A DNA stretch of 64,000 nt. Source: Streptomyces scabiei 87.22 (lineage in GTDB: Bacteria > Actinomycetota > Actinomycetes > Streptomycetales > Streptomycetaceae). This document shows, piece after piece, positions 24,622-32,915 of this stretch. How positions within the stretch are numbered: position 1 is the stretch's first letter; each line of letters opens with the position of its first letter. A program made the translations under genes and the position numbers. The DNA lies in NCBI RefSeq assembly GCF_000091305.1, contig NC_013929.1, positions 6,944,001 to 7,008,000 of the forward strand. Reading direction: 5' to 3'. The notes beneath the pieces were generated by a model. It ran no database searches. It was not told the origin of the DNA and saw only the letters and a program-made list of their open reading frames with translations.

Positions 24622-27600
24622 GGCCCGTCGCCATCGTCGGCATCGACTGCCGGTTCCCGGGGGCGCCCGACACGGCCGCCTACTGGGACATGCTGATGCG
24701 CTCCGGCGACGGAGTGGAGAAGGTGCCCCGGCAGCGCTGGGACGCCCGCGCATTCCACTCCCGCGCCGGAGCGGAAGGACACTCCAACACCACCGAGGGC
24801 GGGTTCATCTCCGACCCGGACGCCTTCGACAACGAGTTCTTCACCGTCTCCCCGCGCGAGGCGGCCGCGATGGACCCGCAGCAGCGGCTGCTGCTCCAGT
24901 GCGCCTGGCGCGCCGTCGAGGACGCCGGGGTCGCCCCGCAGCGGCTGGCCGGCACCAACACCGGTGTGTTCGTGGGCATCATGGGCAACGAGTGGGCCCA
25001 CCTGCACATGACCGACTACGCCCAGGTCACCGCCCAGCTCGGCTCCGGCAACGGCTACTGCATGACCGCCAACCGGGTCTCCTACCACCTCGACCTCAAG
25101 GGGCCGAGCCTGGCGGTGGACACCGCCTGCTCCTCCTCCCTCGTCGCCGTCCACCTGGCCTGCAACGCCCTGCTTGCGGGGGAGTGCGACACCGCCATCG
25201 CCGCCGGGGTCAACGTGGCGCTCACCCCGGCGCTCGGCATCTTCTACACCCAGGCCGGGCTGTCCGCCCCCGACGGCCGGTGCAAGCCCTTCAGCGCCGA
25301 CGCCGACGGCATCGGCCGGGGCGAGGGGGTCGGCGCGGTGGTGCTGCGCCGGCTGGAGGACGCGATCGCCGACGGCCAGCCGGTGTACGCGGTGATCCGC
25401 GGCACCGCCGTCAACCAGGACGGCCGCAGCAACGGCATCACCGCCCCCAACCGCTGGTCGCAGCAGGAGGTGCTGGCCGCCGCCTACCGCCGGGCCGGTG
25501 TCGAGCCGTCCGACGTCGTCTTCACCGAGGCCCACGGCACCGGCACCGTCCTCGGCGACATGATCGAGACCAAGGCGCTCGGCCAGCTGCACGCCGGCCG
25601 CTCCGGGCGCCCGCTGGCCCTCGGTTCGGTCAAGGGCAACATCGGGCACACCGAGGGCGCCGCGGGCATCGCCGGGCTCATCAAGGTCGCCCTGTCCCTG
25701 CACCACAAGACGGTCCCCGCCAGCCGGTTCGCCGCCCGCGAGAACCCCGCGCTGAAACTCGCCAAACTGGGGATACGGCTGCTCAAGGCGCCGCTGCGGC
25801 TGCGCTCGGGCCCCGCCATCGGCGGCCTGAGCAGCTTCGGGATGGGCGGCACCAACGCCCACGCCGTCCTGGAGTCCGCGCCCCCGTACGCCGCCCGCCC
25901 CGAGGGGGGAGACCCGGAGTCCGGGAGCACCGGCCGGTCCACCGGCGCCACCGGACTGGGGGCCGGGGTCTTCACCCTGACCGCCCCCTCGACGGCAGCC
26001 CTCCGCCGCAACCTGCTGGTCCAGGCCGAGGCGCTGGAGAAGCGCAGGGTGCCGGCGGGCCCGCTGTCCTGGAGCAGCAACCGCACCAAGACGGGCCACC
26101 GCTACCGCTTCGCGGTCCCCGCCCGGGACACCGGCGAACTGGCCGCGACCCTGCGCGAGGCCGCCGGCGACGAGGACCTGCTGGCCCGGCTCGTCGGCAA
26201 CGCGGCGGGCAAGCCGCAGGTGGCACTGCTGTTCACCGGCCAGGGCTCGCAGTACCCGGCGATGACGGCGCGGCTGTACCTGCAGTCGCCGCTGTACCGC
26301 CGCTTCCTCAACGAGGCCGACGAGGCGCTCGCCCCGCACGTCGGCGGCTCGGTGCGCGACCTGCTGCTCTCCGGAGACGAGGCCGTGCACCGCACCGGCT
26401 GGGCCCAGCCCGCCCTGTTCGCCGTCGAGTACGCCGTGGCGGCCAGTCTCGGCGAACTCGGGGTGCCGCAGGCGCTGCTGCTCGGCCACAGCGTCGGCGA
26501 GTACGCGGCCGCCGTGCTGGCCGAGGTGTTCCCGCTGGAGCAGGCCGCCCGGCTGATCGCCGCCCGGGGCGCGCTGATGGAGCAACTGCCCGAGGGCGGC
26601 GGCATGCTCGCCGTACGGGCGCCGCTCGCCGAGCTGACCGAACTGGTCGACTCGGAACCCCTGGTCGGGGTCGGCGCGGTCAACGGCCCCCGGGCCACGG
26701 TCCTGTCCGGGGACCTCGCGGCACTGGGCCGGATCGACGACGAGCTGACCCGACGGGGCGTCAGGACCCGGCGCCTGGAGGTCTCGCACGCCTTCCACTC
26801 GCCGCTCATGGACCCGATGCTCGACCGGTTCGCCGCGCTCGCGGACGAGACCGGCGGCGGTGTGCCCAAGCTCCCGGTGTACTCCACCGTGCGCGGGCGG
26901 CTGCTGGAGGCCGAGCCGATGGACGCCAAGTACTGGACCGAGCACATCAGCGCCCCCGTCCTGTTCGGCGACGCGATGAGCCGGCTGCTGGAGGCGGGAC
27001 CCACGCACCTGGTGGAGACCGGCCCCCGCCCGGTCCTCAGCCGTATGGCACGCTCCCTGCGCTCCGCCGCCGGGGCCGGGGTGCACTCCGTGGCCCCCGT
27101 GTCCGGTGAGGAGGCCGACGGCCGCACGTTCGCCGAGGCGCTGGCCGAACTCTTCCGCAGCGGACTCGACCCCCGCTGGGACGCCGTCTACCCGCAGGAG
27201 GAACGCCAGCCCCAGCGGCTCGCGCCCTACGCCTTCTCCGACGCGCACCGGTTCTGGGCCCGCACCCCCGTACGGGCCGCCCCGGCGGCGGACCTCAGCG
27301 TCGTACCCGACCGGGCGGACACCGCGCCGCACCAGCGGGAGCAGGAAAGTGCGCCCGGACACGGCGCCGTGCTCACCGCCGTGCTGCCCGCCGCGCCGGA
27401 GGACGTGTCGACGGCCCCGGTGGCGCGCGCCGTCATCGAGGCCGTCGCGGAGGTCGGCGGCTACGCCACGGACGAGGTCTCGCGGCAGTCCCTGCTCTAC
27501 GAGGACCTGGGCTTCGACTCGGTGATGATCATGGAGCTCAAGGACCGGCTCCAGGAACGGCTGGACGGGCTGGAGACGATCAGCGTGCAGGACCTGCTGC

Positions 27601-27668
27601 CCCGGCTGTCCTCGGTCGGTGACCTCGTCGACTACCTCCAGGATCGCGCCGGTTCGGCCGTCGCGTAG
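24618..27668 (+). CDS. Single-module type I polyketide synthase, KS-AT-ACP
   Basis: 1016 residues from the ATG at 24618. The ketosynthase (1-420) has the active Cys171 in VDTACSSSLVAVHLACNALL, the first His in TEAHGTGTVLGD and the second in KGNIGHTEGAAGIAG. The acyltransferase (about 530-840) has FTGQGSQYPAM, Ser625 in LLLGHSVGEYAAAVL, and HAFHSPLMDPM, whose HAFH indicates malonyl-CoA. No ketoreductase, dehydratase or enoylreductase is present. The carrier domain (about 935-1010) has Ser968 in YEDLGFDSVMIMELKDRLQE. It should extend the FAAL-derived chain once, leaving a beta-ketoacyl-ACP. This is the substrate expected for tetronate formation with glyceryl-ACP. Confidence 0.92.
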   Translation: MRPVAIVGIDCRFPGAPDTAAYWDMLMRSGDGVEKVPRQRWDARAFHSRAGAEGHSNTTEGGFISDPDAFDNEFFTVSPREAAAMDPQQRLLLQCAWRAVEDAGVAPQRLAGTNTGVFVGIMGNEWAHLHMTDYAQVTAQLGSGNGYCMTANRVSYHLDLKGPSLAVDTACSSSLVAVHLACNALLAGECDTAIAAGVNVALTPALGIFYTQAGLSAPDGRCKPFSADADGIGRGEGVGAVVLRRLEDAIADGQPVYAVIRGTAVNQDGRSNGITAPNRWSQQEVLAAAYRRAGVEPSDVVFTEAHGTGTVLGDMIETKALGQLHAGRSGRPLALGSVKGNIGHTEGAAGIAGLIKVALSLHHKTVPASRFAARENPALKLAKLGIRLLKAPLRLRSGPAIGGLSSFGMGGTNAHAVLESAPPYAARPEGGDPESGSTGRSTGATGLGAGVFTLTAPSTAALRRNLLVQAEALEKRRVPAGPLSWSSNRTKTGHRYRFAVPARDTGELAATLREAAGDEDLLARLVGNAAGKPQVALLFTGQGSQYPAMTARLYLQSPLYRRFLNEADEALAPHVGGSVRDLLLSGDEAVHRTGWAQPALFAVEYAVAASLGELGVPQALLLGHSVGEYAAAVLAEVFPLEQAARLIAARGALMEQLPEGGGMLAVRAPLAELTELVDSEPLVGVGAVNGPRATVLSGDLAALGRIDDELTRRGVRTRRLEVSHAFHSPLMDPMLDRFAALADETGGGVPKLPVYSTVRGRLLEAEPMDAKYWTEHISAPVLFGDAMSRLLEAGPTHLVETGPRPVLSRMARSLRSAAGAGVHSVAPVSGEEADGRTFAEALAELFRSGLDPRWDAVYPQEERQPQRLAPYAFSDAHRFWARTPVRAAPAADLSVVPDRADTAPHQREQESAPGHGAVLTAVLPAAPEDVSTAPVARAVIEAVAEVGGYATDEVSRQSLLYEDLGFDSVMIMELKDRLQERLDGLETISVQDLLPRLSSVGDLVDYLQDRAGSAVA

Positions 27669-27677
27669 GCAACCCGT

Positions 27678-27706
27678 CGTCACGGCCGGGGCGTCGCCCC
27701 GTGACG
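27678..27706. repeat. Hairpin between PKS and KAS III genes
   Basis: CGTCACGG (27678-27685) pairs with CCGTGACG (27699-27706), with a GC-rich loop. It sits in the 61-base gap and might attenuate transcription or protect the message ends. Confidence 0.4.
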
Positions 27707-27729
27707 GACTCCAAGGAAGGACCGCTCGT

Positions 27730-28788
27730 ATGCAGTCGGAACACCCACCCCAGCACGGCTCCGCCCCTTCCGGGCCGGTCTCCTACCTCGCCTCGGTCGG
27801 CACGGCCCTGCCGGGCGACCCGGTCGACAACGCGGCGCTGGCCCGGACGCTCGGCGTCAACGAAGAGTGGATCGACGTGTTCATCGGCACCCGGACCCGG
27901 CACTTCGCCCGGGACCTGGAGACCGGCGAGGTGCGCTGGTCCCTCGCCGACCTGTGCGCCCGGGCCGCCGAGCAGGCGCTCGCCGCGTCCGGACTCGCCC
28001 CGCACGAGATCGACTTCGTGGTCATGGGCACCGCGACCCCCGACCACCTCATGCCCGCCACCGTCAACCATGTCGCCGACCAGCTCGGCCTCGACCAACT
28101 CCCCACCTACCAGCTCCAGTCCGGCTGCGCCGGCGCCGTCCAGGCCCTGCAGCTGGGCCACACCCTGGTCACCGGCGGGGGACACTCGGCGGGCCTGGTG
28201 ATCGGCGGCGACGTCTGCAGCAAGCACCTCGACCTGAACCGGGACCTGTCCGCGGCCGCACCCAGCGACCTCGTCAACTACGTCCTCTTCGGCGACGGAG
28301 CCGGCGCCGCCGTCATCACCTCGGAGCCGCGCGGCCAGCGCCTGGCCCTCAGCGGTGTGCTGAACCGGTTCACCGGCCTCGGCCGGGAACCCGGCCAGGT
28401 CATCGACTGGTTCGGGCTCGCCGACCGGCACGAGGACCGCCAGGCGGTGCGGGAGGACTACAAGGCCATCGAGGAGTCCGTGCCCGTCATGGCCGTGGAG
28501 ATCCTCTGGGAGCTGCTGGAGGACCGCGACTGGACCCCCGAACAGGTCGACTTCCTGCTGCCGCCGCAGCTGTCCGGCCGTATGACACGGCGGATCGCCG
28601 AGGAACTCGGCCTGCCCGGCGCCGTCGAGGTGTCCTGCGTCGCGGACACCGGCAACAACGGCAACGCCCTGCCCTTCCTCCAGCTGGAGGCGCTGCTGGG
28701 GAAGATCGGCGTGGGACAGCGCGCGCTGGCGGTCGCCGTCGAGTCCAGCAAGTGGATCAAGTCCGGTTTCGCCCTCGAAAAGATCTGA
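27730..28788 (+). CDS. FabH-like (KAS III) condensing enzyme with altered catalytic motif
   Basis: 352 residues from the ATG at 27730, with AAGGAAGGA upstream. The thiolase fold and the active Cys133 (YQLQSGCAGAVQALQ) are kept. The second motif, normally PHQAN with the catalytic His, reads LLPPQLSGRM, so His is replaced by Pro. The third, normally GNTSAAS, reads DTGNNGNALPF. In tetronate pathways a FabH-like protein joins glyceryl-ACP to a beta-ketoacyl thioester by C-C and C-O bond formation, not decarboxylation. The loss of the decarboxylation His is consistent with that reaction. The ACP and acyltransferase genes follow directly. Confidence 0.87.
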   Translation: MQSEHPPQHGSAPSGPVSYLASVGTALPGDPVDNAALARTLGVNEEWIDVFIGTRTRHFARDLETGEVRWSLADLCARAAEQALAASGLAPHEIDFVVMGTATPDHLMPATVNHVADQLGLDQLPTYQLQSGCAGAVQALQLGHTLVTGGGHSAGLVIGGDVCSKHLDLNRDLSAAAPSDLVNYVLFGDGAGAAVITSEPRGQRLALSGVLNRFTGLGREPGQVIDWFGLADRHEDRQAVREDYKAIEESVPVMAVEILWELLEDRDWTPEQVDFLLPPQLSGRMTRRIAEELGLPGAVEVSCVADTGNNGNALPFLQLEALLGKIGVGQRALAVAVESSKWIKSGFALEKI

Positions 28789-28824
28789 CCGTCCGCACCC
28801 ACCCGCCCCGGAGGACCGTACGCA

Positions 28825-29052
28825 ATGCACACCATCGACGATTTCGTCCGCCTCGTCAGGGACGAGCTCGGCATGCCGCTGGAGGAGTACCAGATCTCCG
28901 CCGACCTGGACCAGCTGCCCGAGTGGGACTCGCTGTACCTGCTGAAACTGGTCACCGCCCTGGAACAGGCCGCCGGCCGCTCGCTGCCGGTGGGCCGGCT
29001 GCTGGAGGCCCGCAGCCTCGGCGAGATCTACCAGCTGGCGGCGCGGCCGTGA
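28825..29052 (+). CDS. Acyl carrier protein, probable glyceryl-ACP
   Basis: 75 residues. Ser36 in QLPEWDSLYLLKLVTALEQA is the phosphopantetheine site; the W-D-S form is typical of the small ACPs partnered with FkbH proteins. The stop overlaps the next start as GTGA. By analogy with tetronate clusters this ACP should carry the glyceryl unit made by the FkbH protein. Confidence 0.85.
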   Translation: MHTIDDFVRLVRDELGMPLEEYQISADLDQLPEWDSLYLLKLVTALEQAAGRSLPVGRLLEARSLGEIYQLAARP

Positions 29053-29915
29053 CCGGATCCGGGGCCGGCGGCACTCCGCCGGCCCCCGCCCGGGCCCACC
29101 CCGAGCGCCGGCGCCGGCACACCCTCTACTTCCTGGAGCACGCCGCCCGGCAGCGGCCCGTCCACCTCGACACCGACCTCGACATGACCCGGATCGAGGC
29201 CCACCGGGCGGCCGCCAGGGCCGCCGGCCGGCGCTACTCGGTCGTCACCTATCTGCTGCACGCCACCGGCCGGGTGCTGCACCGGCACCCGGAGGCCAAC
29301 GCGGCCCTCGCCCCGCCCCGGCTGTTCGGGCTGCGCGGACCCCGGACCCTGCGGTTCCCGGAGGTCACCGCCAAGCTGGCCCTCGACCGCACCGTGGACG
29401 GGGAACGGACCGTGCTCTCCGCGCTGTTGCCCGCCCTGGAACGCGCGGATCTGGACGAGATCCAGCGGCGCGTCGACCGCTACCGCGGACCCGGCACCGA
29501 ACAGCTGCCCGAGTTCCGCGGTGTCCGCATGCTCGGGCGGCTGCCGGTGCCGCTCGGCCGGCTGGCCTTCGCCGCCGCGACCCGCGACCCGGCCCGGCGG
29601 CCGGGCGTCTTCGGCACCGTGGCGGTCAGCTCCCTGGGCCACCGGCCCGTCGACGGCTTCCACTCCAGCGGGGGCACCGCCGTCACGCTGTGCGCGGGCC
29701 GCGTCGTCGACCGGCCGGTCGTCAGGGACGGGCGCCTCGCGATCGCCCCGGTGATGCGGCTCGGACTCACCTTCGACCACCGGATCATCGACGGCGGAGC
29801 CGCCGCCGACGTACTCGGTGATCTCAAGCAGGAAATGGAGGGCTTCGATGACGGCGCGGAGGACGACGGCACCCAGCCCATCGCTCGGGGAGCCGGTGCG
29901 GATCTCCGGTCGTGA
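29049..29915 (+). CDS. 2-oxoacid dehydrogenase E2-type acyltransferase (no lipoyl domain)
   Basis: 288 residues from the GTG at 29049. Only the catalytic core of an E2 acyltransferase is present; the lipoyl and peripheral-subunit domains are missing. The signature LGLTFDHRIIDGGAAADVL supplies the catalytic His and Asp. SSGGTAVTLCAGRV precedes it. In agglomerin- and quartromicin-type clusters such truncated E2 proteins acetylate the primary alcohol of the tetronate, setting up acetate elimination to an exocyclic methylene by a hydrolase-fold protein. The hydrolase at 31063 would be the partner. The function is inferred from this gene context. Confidence 0.82.
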   Translation: MTGSGAGGTPPAPARAHPERRRRHTLYFLEHAARQRPVHLDTDLDMTRIEAHRAAARAAGRRYSVVTYLLHATGRVLHRHPEANAALAPPRLFGLRGPRTLRFPEVTAKLALDRTVDGERTVLSALLPALERADLDEIQRRVDRYRGPGTEQLPEFRGVRMLGRLPVPLGRLAFAAATRDPARRPGVFGTVAVSSLGHRPVDGFHSSGGTAVTLCAGRVVDRPVVRDGRLAIAPVMRLGLTFDHRIIDGGAAADVLGDLKQEMEGFDDGAEDDGTQPIARGAGADLRS

Positions 29916-30741
29916 CGGAGCCTGGGACCAGGTACGCGCGGACCTGGAGGAGCACGAGGTCGCGGTGTTGCACGCCCGGCTCGCCGACTGGCGGCCGGAC
30001 CGGGCGGGCGGCCCGCGGCTGCGCGCCCTGCTGGGCCGCGACTGGGACCGGTACCTGGAGATGACGCACCCGGACGTGCGGACGAGGTTCGCCGCTTCCC
30101 GGGTGCTGCTGAAGTTCTCCGCCGCGGTGGCGCTGCGGGTGCCCCCGCAGGCCGTGGAACTCGGGTACGGCCCCACCGGCCGGCCCTATCTGCGCGGCTA
30201 CGACGCGGTGGACATCAGCCTCAGCCACACCGACGACCTGCTGCTCATCGGGCTCGCCACGAAAGGGCTGATCGGAGTGGACGCCGAGCGGGCGGACCGG
30301 CCGCTCTACACGCGCGGGCTGCACCGGCACGTCTGCACACCGCACGAACTCACCGTCCTGGAGCGGCTTCCCGCAGCGCGGCGGGGAGCCGCGCTGGTGC
30401 GCATGTGGACGCTCAAGGAGGCGTACAGCAAGGCGATCGGGCAGGGACTGCGGTTCCGCTTCACCGACTTCGGCTTCAGCGGCGACGGCCGGCCCGCGCG
30501 GGTCCTGGCCCCGGACGGGGCACCGGGCACCGGCGTCGAGTGGCAGTTCCGCACCTTCTCGGTGGACGGCGGCTTCGTCGTCAGCGTCGCGGTGAGCGAC
30601 GCCGGCTTCGGCGGCACCCGGGACACCGACGCGCGCACCATGCTCGACCCGCGGGTGGTCGCGGCGGTGGCCGAGGCCCTCGGCGACGACGCGGACGGCG
30701 ACGACCCCGACGGGGGAGAGGACGCGGCTCTGGACTGGTGA
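29848..30741 (+). CDS. Sfp-type 4'-phosphopantetheinyl transferase
   Basis: 297 residues from the ATG at 29848, chosen for the GGAGGG site. It overlaps the acyltransferase gene by 68 bases. Conserved motifs: GLIGVDAERADRPL (Mg-binding Asp and Glu) and MWTLKEAYSKAIGQGLRFRF (W-K-E-A-K). The N-terminal half carries LGYGPTGRPYL and DISLSHTDDLLLIGL, also typical. It should activate the two small ACPs and the PKS carrier domain. A C-terminal Asp-rich tail of about 40 residues is unusual and probably disordered. Confidence 0.9.
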   Translation: MTARRTTAPSPSLGEPVRISGRDGAWDQVRADLEEHEVAVLHARLADWRPDRAGGPRLRALLGRDWDRYLEMTHPDVRTRFAASRVLLKFSAAVALRVPPQAVELGYGPTGRPYLRGYDAVDISLSHTDDLLLIGLATKGLIGVDAERADRPLYTRGLHRHVCTPHELTVLERLPAARRGAALVRMWTLKEAYSKAIGQGLRFRFTDFGFSGDGRPARVLAPDGAPGTGVEWQFRTFSVDGGFVVSVAVSDAGFGGTRDTDARTMLDPRVVAAVAEALGDDADGDDPDGGEDAALDW

Positions 30742-30853
30742 GGGGCCGCCGGCGCGCCGGGGCGAGGAGGACACCTTCCCGCCCCGGCGCGCCGCCGTGT
30801 GCCCGGGCGGCCGACTGCGCGGGCCGGGGAGCGCTTAGCGCGGCGCAACCCGT

Positions 30854-30887
30854 GCGCCAGCCCGGCTTAAGGGACGGCGGCCAGCAT
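30854..30887 (+). promoter_or_regulatory. SARP-type promoter (hydrolase gene)
   Basis: GCGCCAG (30854-30860) and GCTTAAG (30865-30871) are 11 bp apart. Ten bases later comes CAGCAT (30882-30887). It lies in the 321-base gap 30742-31062, which otherwise contains no gene. Confidence 0.6.
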
Positions 30888-31062
30888 CTTCCCCGGGCGG
30901 GCCGCCCGGCCGGGGGACGTCCCCCGCGCCCGGCCGGGAGGCCCGCCCGCCGTACGACCGGACAGCCCCGCCCGCCGCCGGTACGACCAGGAAGGCCACC
31001 GAGCCCTCCGGCCGCATCCTCCGGGCATCGGCCCCGCACCCCGGAGGAGACGGAGAACAGCG

Positions 31063-32301
31063 ATGGACCATCTCGCAGAGCTCAAGGAGTTCGCGCGGCT
31101 GCACGCCCGCGGCCAGGGCATCGGCGACCGCCAGGTGGCGGCCGTACTGCCGAGGATCACCAACGACGAGCCGGGGCACCCCGCCTCCTGGGCCCGCGTG
31201 TGGACCGGCGAGGCCGACCGGCTGGCCTTCGCCGGCCGCCCGCTCGACGCCTGCCGGCACTACGCCCTCGCCCGTTTCCCGTACCACGGCGACGACGTCC
31301 GCCGCCGGGCCCAGGACAACTGCGTACGGACCTTCGACGACTGGCGTCGCCGACGGGGCGTCGAACGCCTGGTCCTCGACCACCCGGACGGCACGGTGGT
31401 CTGCTGGGCGAGCGGACTCGACGCCCGGCGCCGGCGGCCGCTGCTCGTGGTCATGGGCGGCATCGTCAGCGTCAAGGAGCAGTGGGCGCCGCTGCTGCCC
31501 CGGCTCGCCCGCCTGGGGTACGCGGCGGTGGTCACCGAGATGCCCGGCGTCGGGGAGAACACCCTGCGCTACCACGCGGACTCCTGGCGGCTGCTGCCGT
31601 TCCTGATGGACCGGCTGGCCGGCCGTGCCGCCGTGACCCGCACCTCCGTCCTCGGCCTCAGCTTCAGCGGCCACCTCGCGCTGCGCGCCGCGGCCGCGGA
31701 CCCGCGCATCCGCTCCGTCCACACCGTCGGCGCCCCCGTGGCCGGGTTCTTCACCGACCCCGTCTGGTGGCCCCGGGTGCCGGGGATCACCGTCGCCACG
31801 CTGCGCCGGCTCACCGGGGCGGCCTCCGACGCCGAACTGCGGGCGCTGCTCGCGGACTTCCCGCTCGGCCCGGACGTCCTGGGCGCGGTCGGCATCCCGG
31901 TCGGGTACGTGGTCAGCGCCCGGGACGAGATCATCCCGCCCACGGAGCACCGGCTCCTCGCCTCCGCGCTGCCCCGTGTGCGCCTCAAGGAGTTCGACGA
32001 CGTCCACGGCTCCCCGGCGCACCTGGGCGCCCTGCGCAAGTGGCTGATCACCTCACTGCTCCGGGCCCGCGTCACGACCCGCGACCGCCGGGCCACGCCG
32101 GACCGCAGGCCGCCCACGCGCGCGAACGGCACCGGAGCGGGGGGCCCGGCGCACGGGTCCGACGCGCCCGCGCGACCCGGCACCGCCGCGGGCGCCCCGT
32201 TCGCCGCGAGCGCCACGGGTACGACGAGTCCGGCAGCTCCCGGGCCCTCCGGCTACGCCGACGCCGTACCCCGGCAACCACAACCGACTCCCGCGGAGTG
32301 A
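31063..32301 (+). CDS. Alpha/beta hydrolase (FrsA/esterase-like), candidate tetronate acetate-eliminating enzyme
   Basis: 412 residues from the ATG at 31063 (GGAGGAGACGG upstream). An N-terminal helical cap (about 1-110) precedes the hydrolase fold. The nucleophile Ser is in SVLGLSFSGHLAL, the acid in YVVSARDEIIPP and the His in FDDVHGSPAHLG. In agglomerin-type tetronate pathways an alpha/beta-fold protein removes acetate from the acetylated tetronate to give the exocyclic double bond. Its place behind the acyltransferase and under its own SARP-type promoter supports this, but general esterase activity is possible. The last 80 residues are Ala/Gly/Pro/Thr-rich and look disordered. Confidence 0.8.
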   Translation: MDHLAELKEFARLHARGQGIGDRQVAAVLPRITNDEPGHPASWARVWTGEADRLAFAGRPLDACRHYALARFPYHGDDVRRRAQDNCVRTFDDWRRRRGVERLVLDHPDGTVVCWASGLDARRRRPLLVVMGGIVSVKEQWAPLLPRLARLGYAAVVTEMPGVGENTLRYHADSWRLLPFLMDRLAGRAAVTRTSVLGLSFSGHLALRAAAADPRIRSVHTVGAPVAGFFTDPVWWPRVPGITVATLRRLTGAASDAELRALLADFPLGPDVLGAVGIPVGYVVSARDEIIPPTEHRLLASALPRVRLKEFDDVHGSPAHLGALRKWLITSLLRARVTTRDRRATPDRRPPTRANGTGAGGPAHGSDAPARPGTAAGAPFAASATGTTSPAAPGPSGYADAVPRQPQPTPAE

Positions 32302-32510
32302 ACGTCCCGCGTCGGTCCGCCGGTTGCCGCCGGGCGAGTGTCCGGCGGCCGGCCCGTCGGCTCCTGCCGGCCGGGCGTCCCGCGTCGGTCCGCCGGCTCC
32401 TCCGGGGTGAACGTCCCGTGTGGGTCCGTGGGCTCCCGCCGGGCGAGTGCCTTGCGACCGCCTGTCGGCTCCTGCCGGGTGAATGTCCCGCGTTCGCCCG
32501 CCGGCCATGG
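32302..32510. repeat. Degenerate tandem repeats in a gene-free gap
   Basis: Sequences close to GTCCCGCGTCGGTCCGCCGG recur at about 32307, 32367, 32413 and 32484. GTCGGCTCCTGCCGG occurs near 32349 and 32464, and CCGGGCGAGTG near 32332 and 32437. The pattern fits a unit of roughly 110 bp duplicated and eroded. Both strands remain open for long stretches, but no gene is supported between 32302 and 32669. Confidence 0.55.
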
Positions 32511-32669
32511 CCGCGTGCGTCTCCTGCCGGTTCCGGCGAGCCGGGGGCGCGGCGGGCGGCCTCCGGTGGGTCCGGGGCCCGGCCCGTCGCCCCCTCGGCC
32601 GTACGCCGCAACGCCCGGCGGCAGCGCTCCCGCGTCCTTTCCTCGCACGCCTATCCAGAGGTGGCTGTC

Positions 32670-32912
32670 ATGTCCTCCGTGCACACCCTCCGCGCTCCCT
32701 CCCCGCAGGCCCAGGTGTTCGCTCCGTGGCGGACGCGTACCCCCGGCCAGGCCCAGCCCTGGCGCTCCCTGATGTCGCTCGGCCTCGATCCCGACCCCGA
32801 TCCCGAGAGCGTCCCCGGCGCCCAGGGACCGGGCGCACCGGACGTCGTCGAGTCCGCACCCGTTCCGCGCCGCCCCGTCCGTGACCGTCACCCGATTCCG
32901 CAGGAGGCCTGA
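32670..32912 (+). CDS. Small protein of unknown function (80 residues)
   Basis: 80 residues from the ATG at 32670, with GAGGTGG as ribosome site. Its stop is 4 bases before the next start, so translation may be coupled. The composition is Pro/Asp/Arg-rich with SLGLDPDPDPESVPGAQGPG in the middle and no Cys, so it has neither a membrane helix nor a RiPP-like core. Its strong ribosome site and tight spacing argue that it is real. No family recognised. Confidence 0.55.
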   Translation: MSSVHTLRAPSPQAQVFAPWRTRTPGQAQPWRSLMSLGLDPDPDPESVPGAQGPGAPDVVESAPVPRRPVRDRHPIPQEA

Positions 32913-32915
32913 ACC

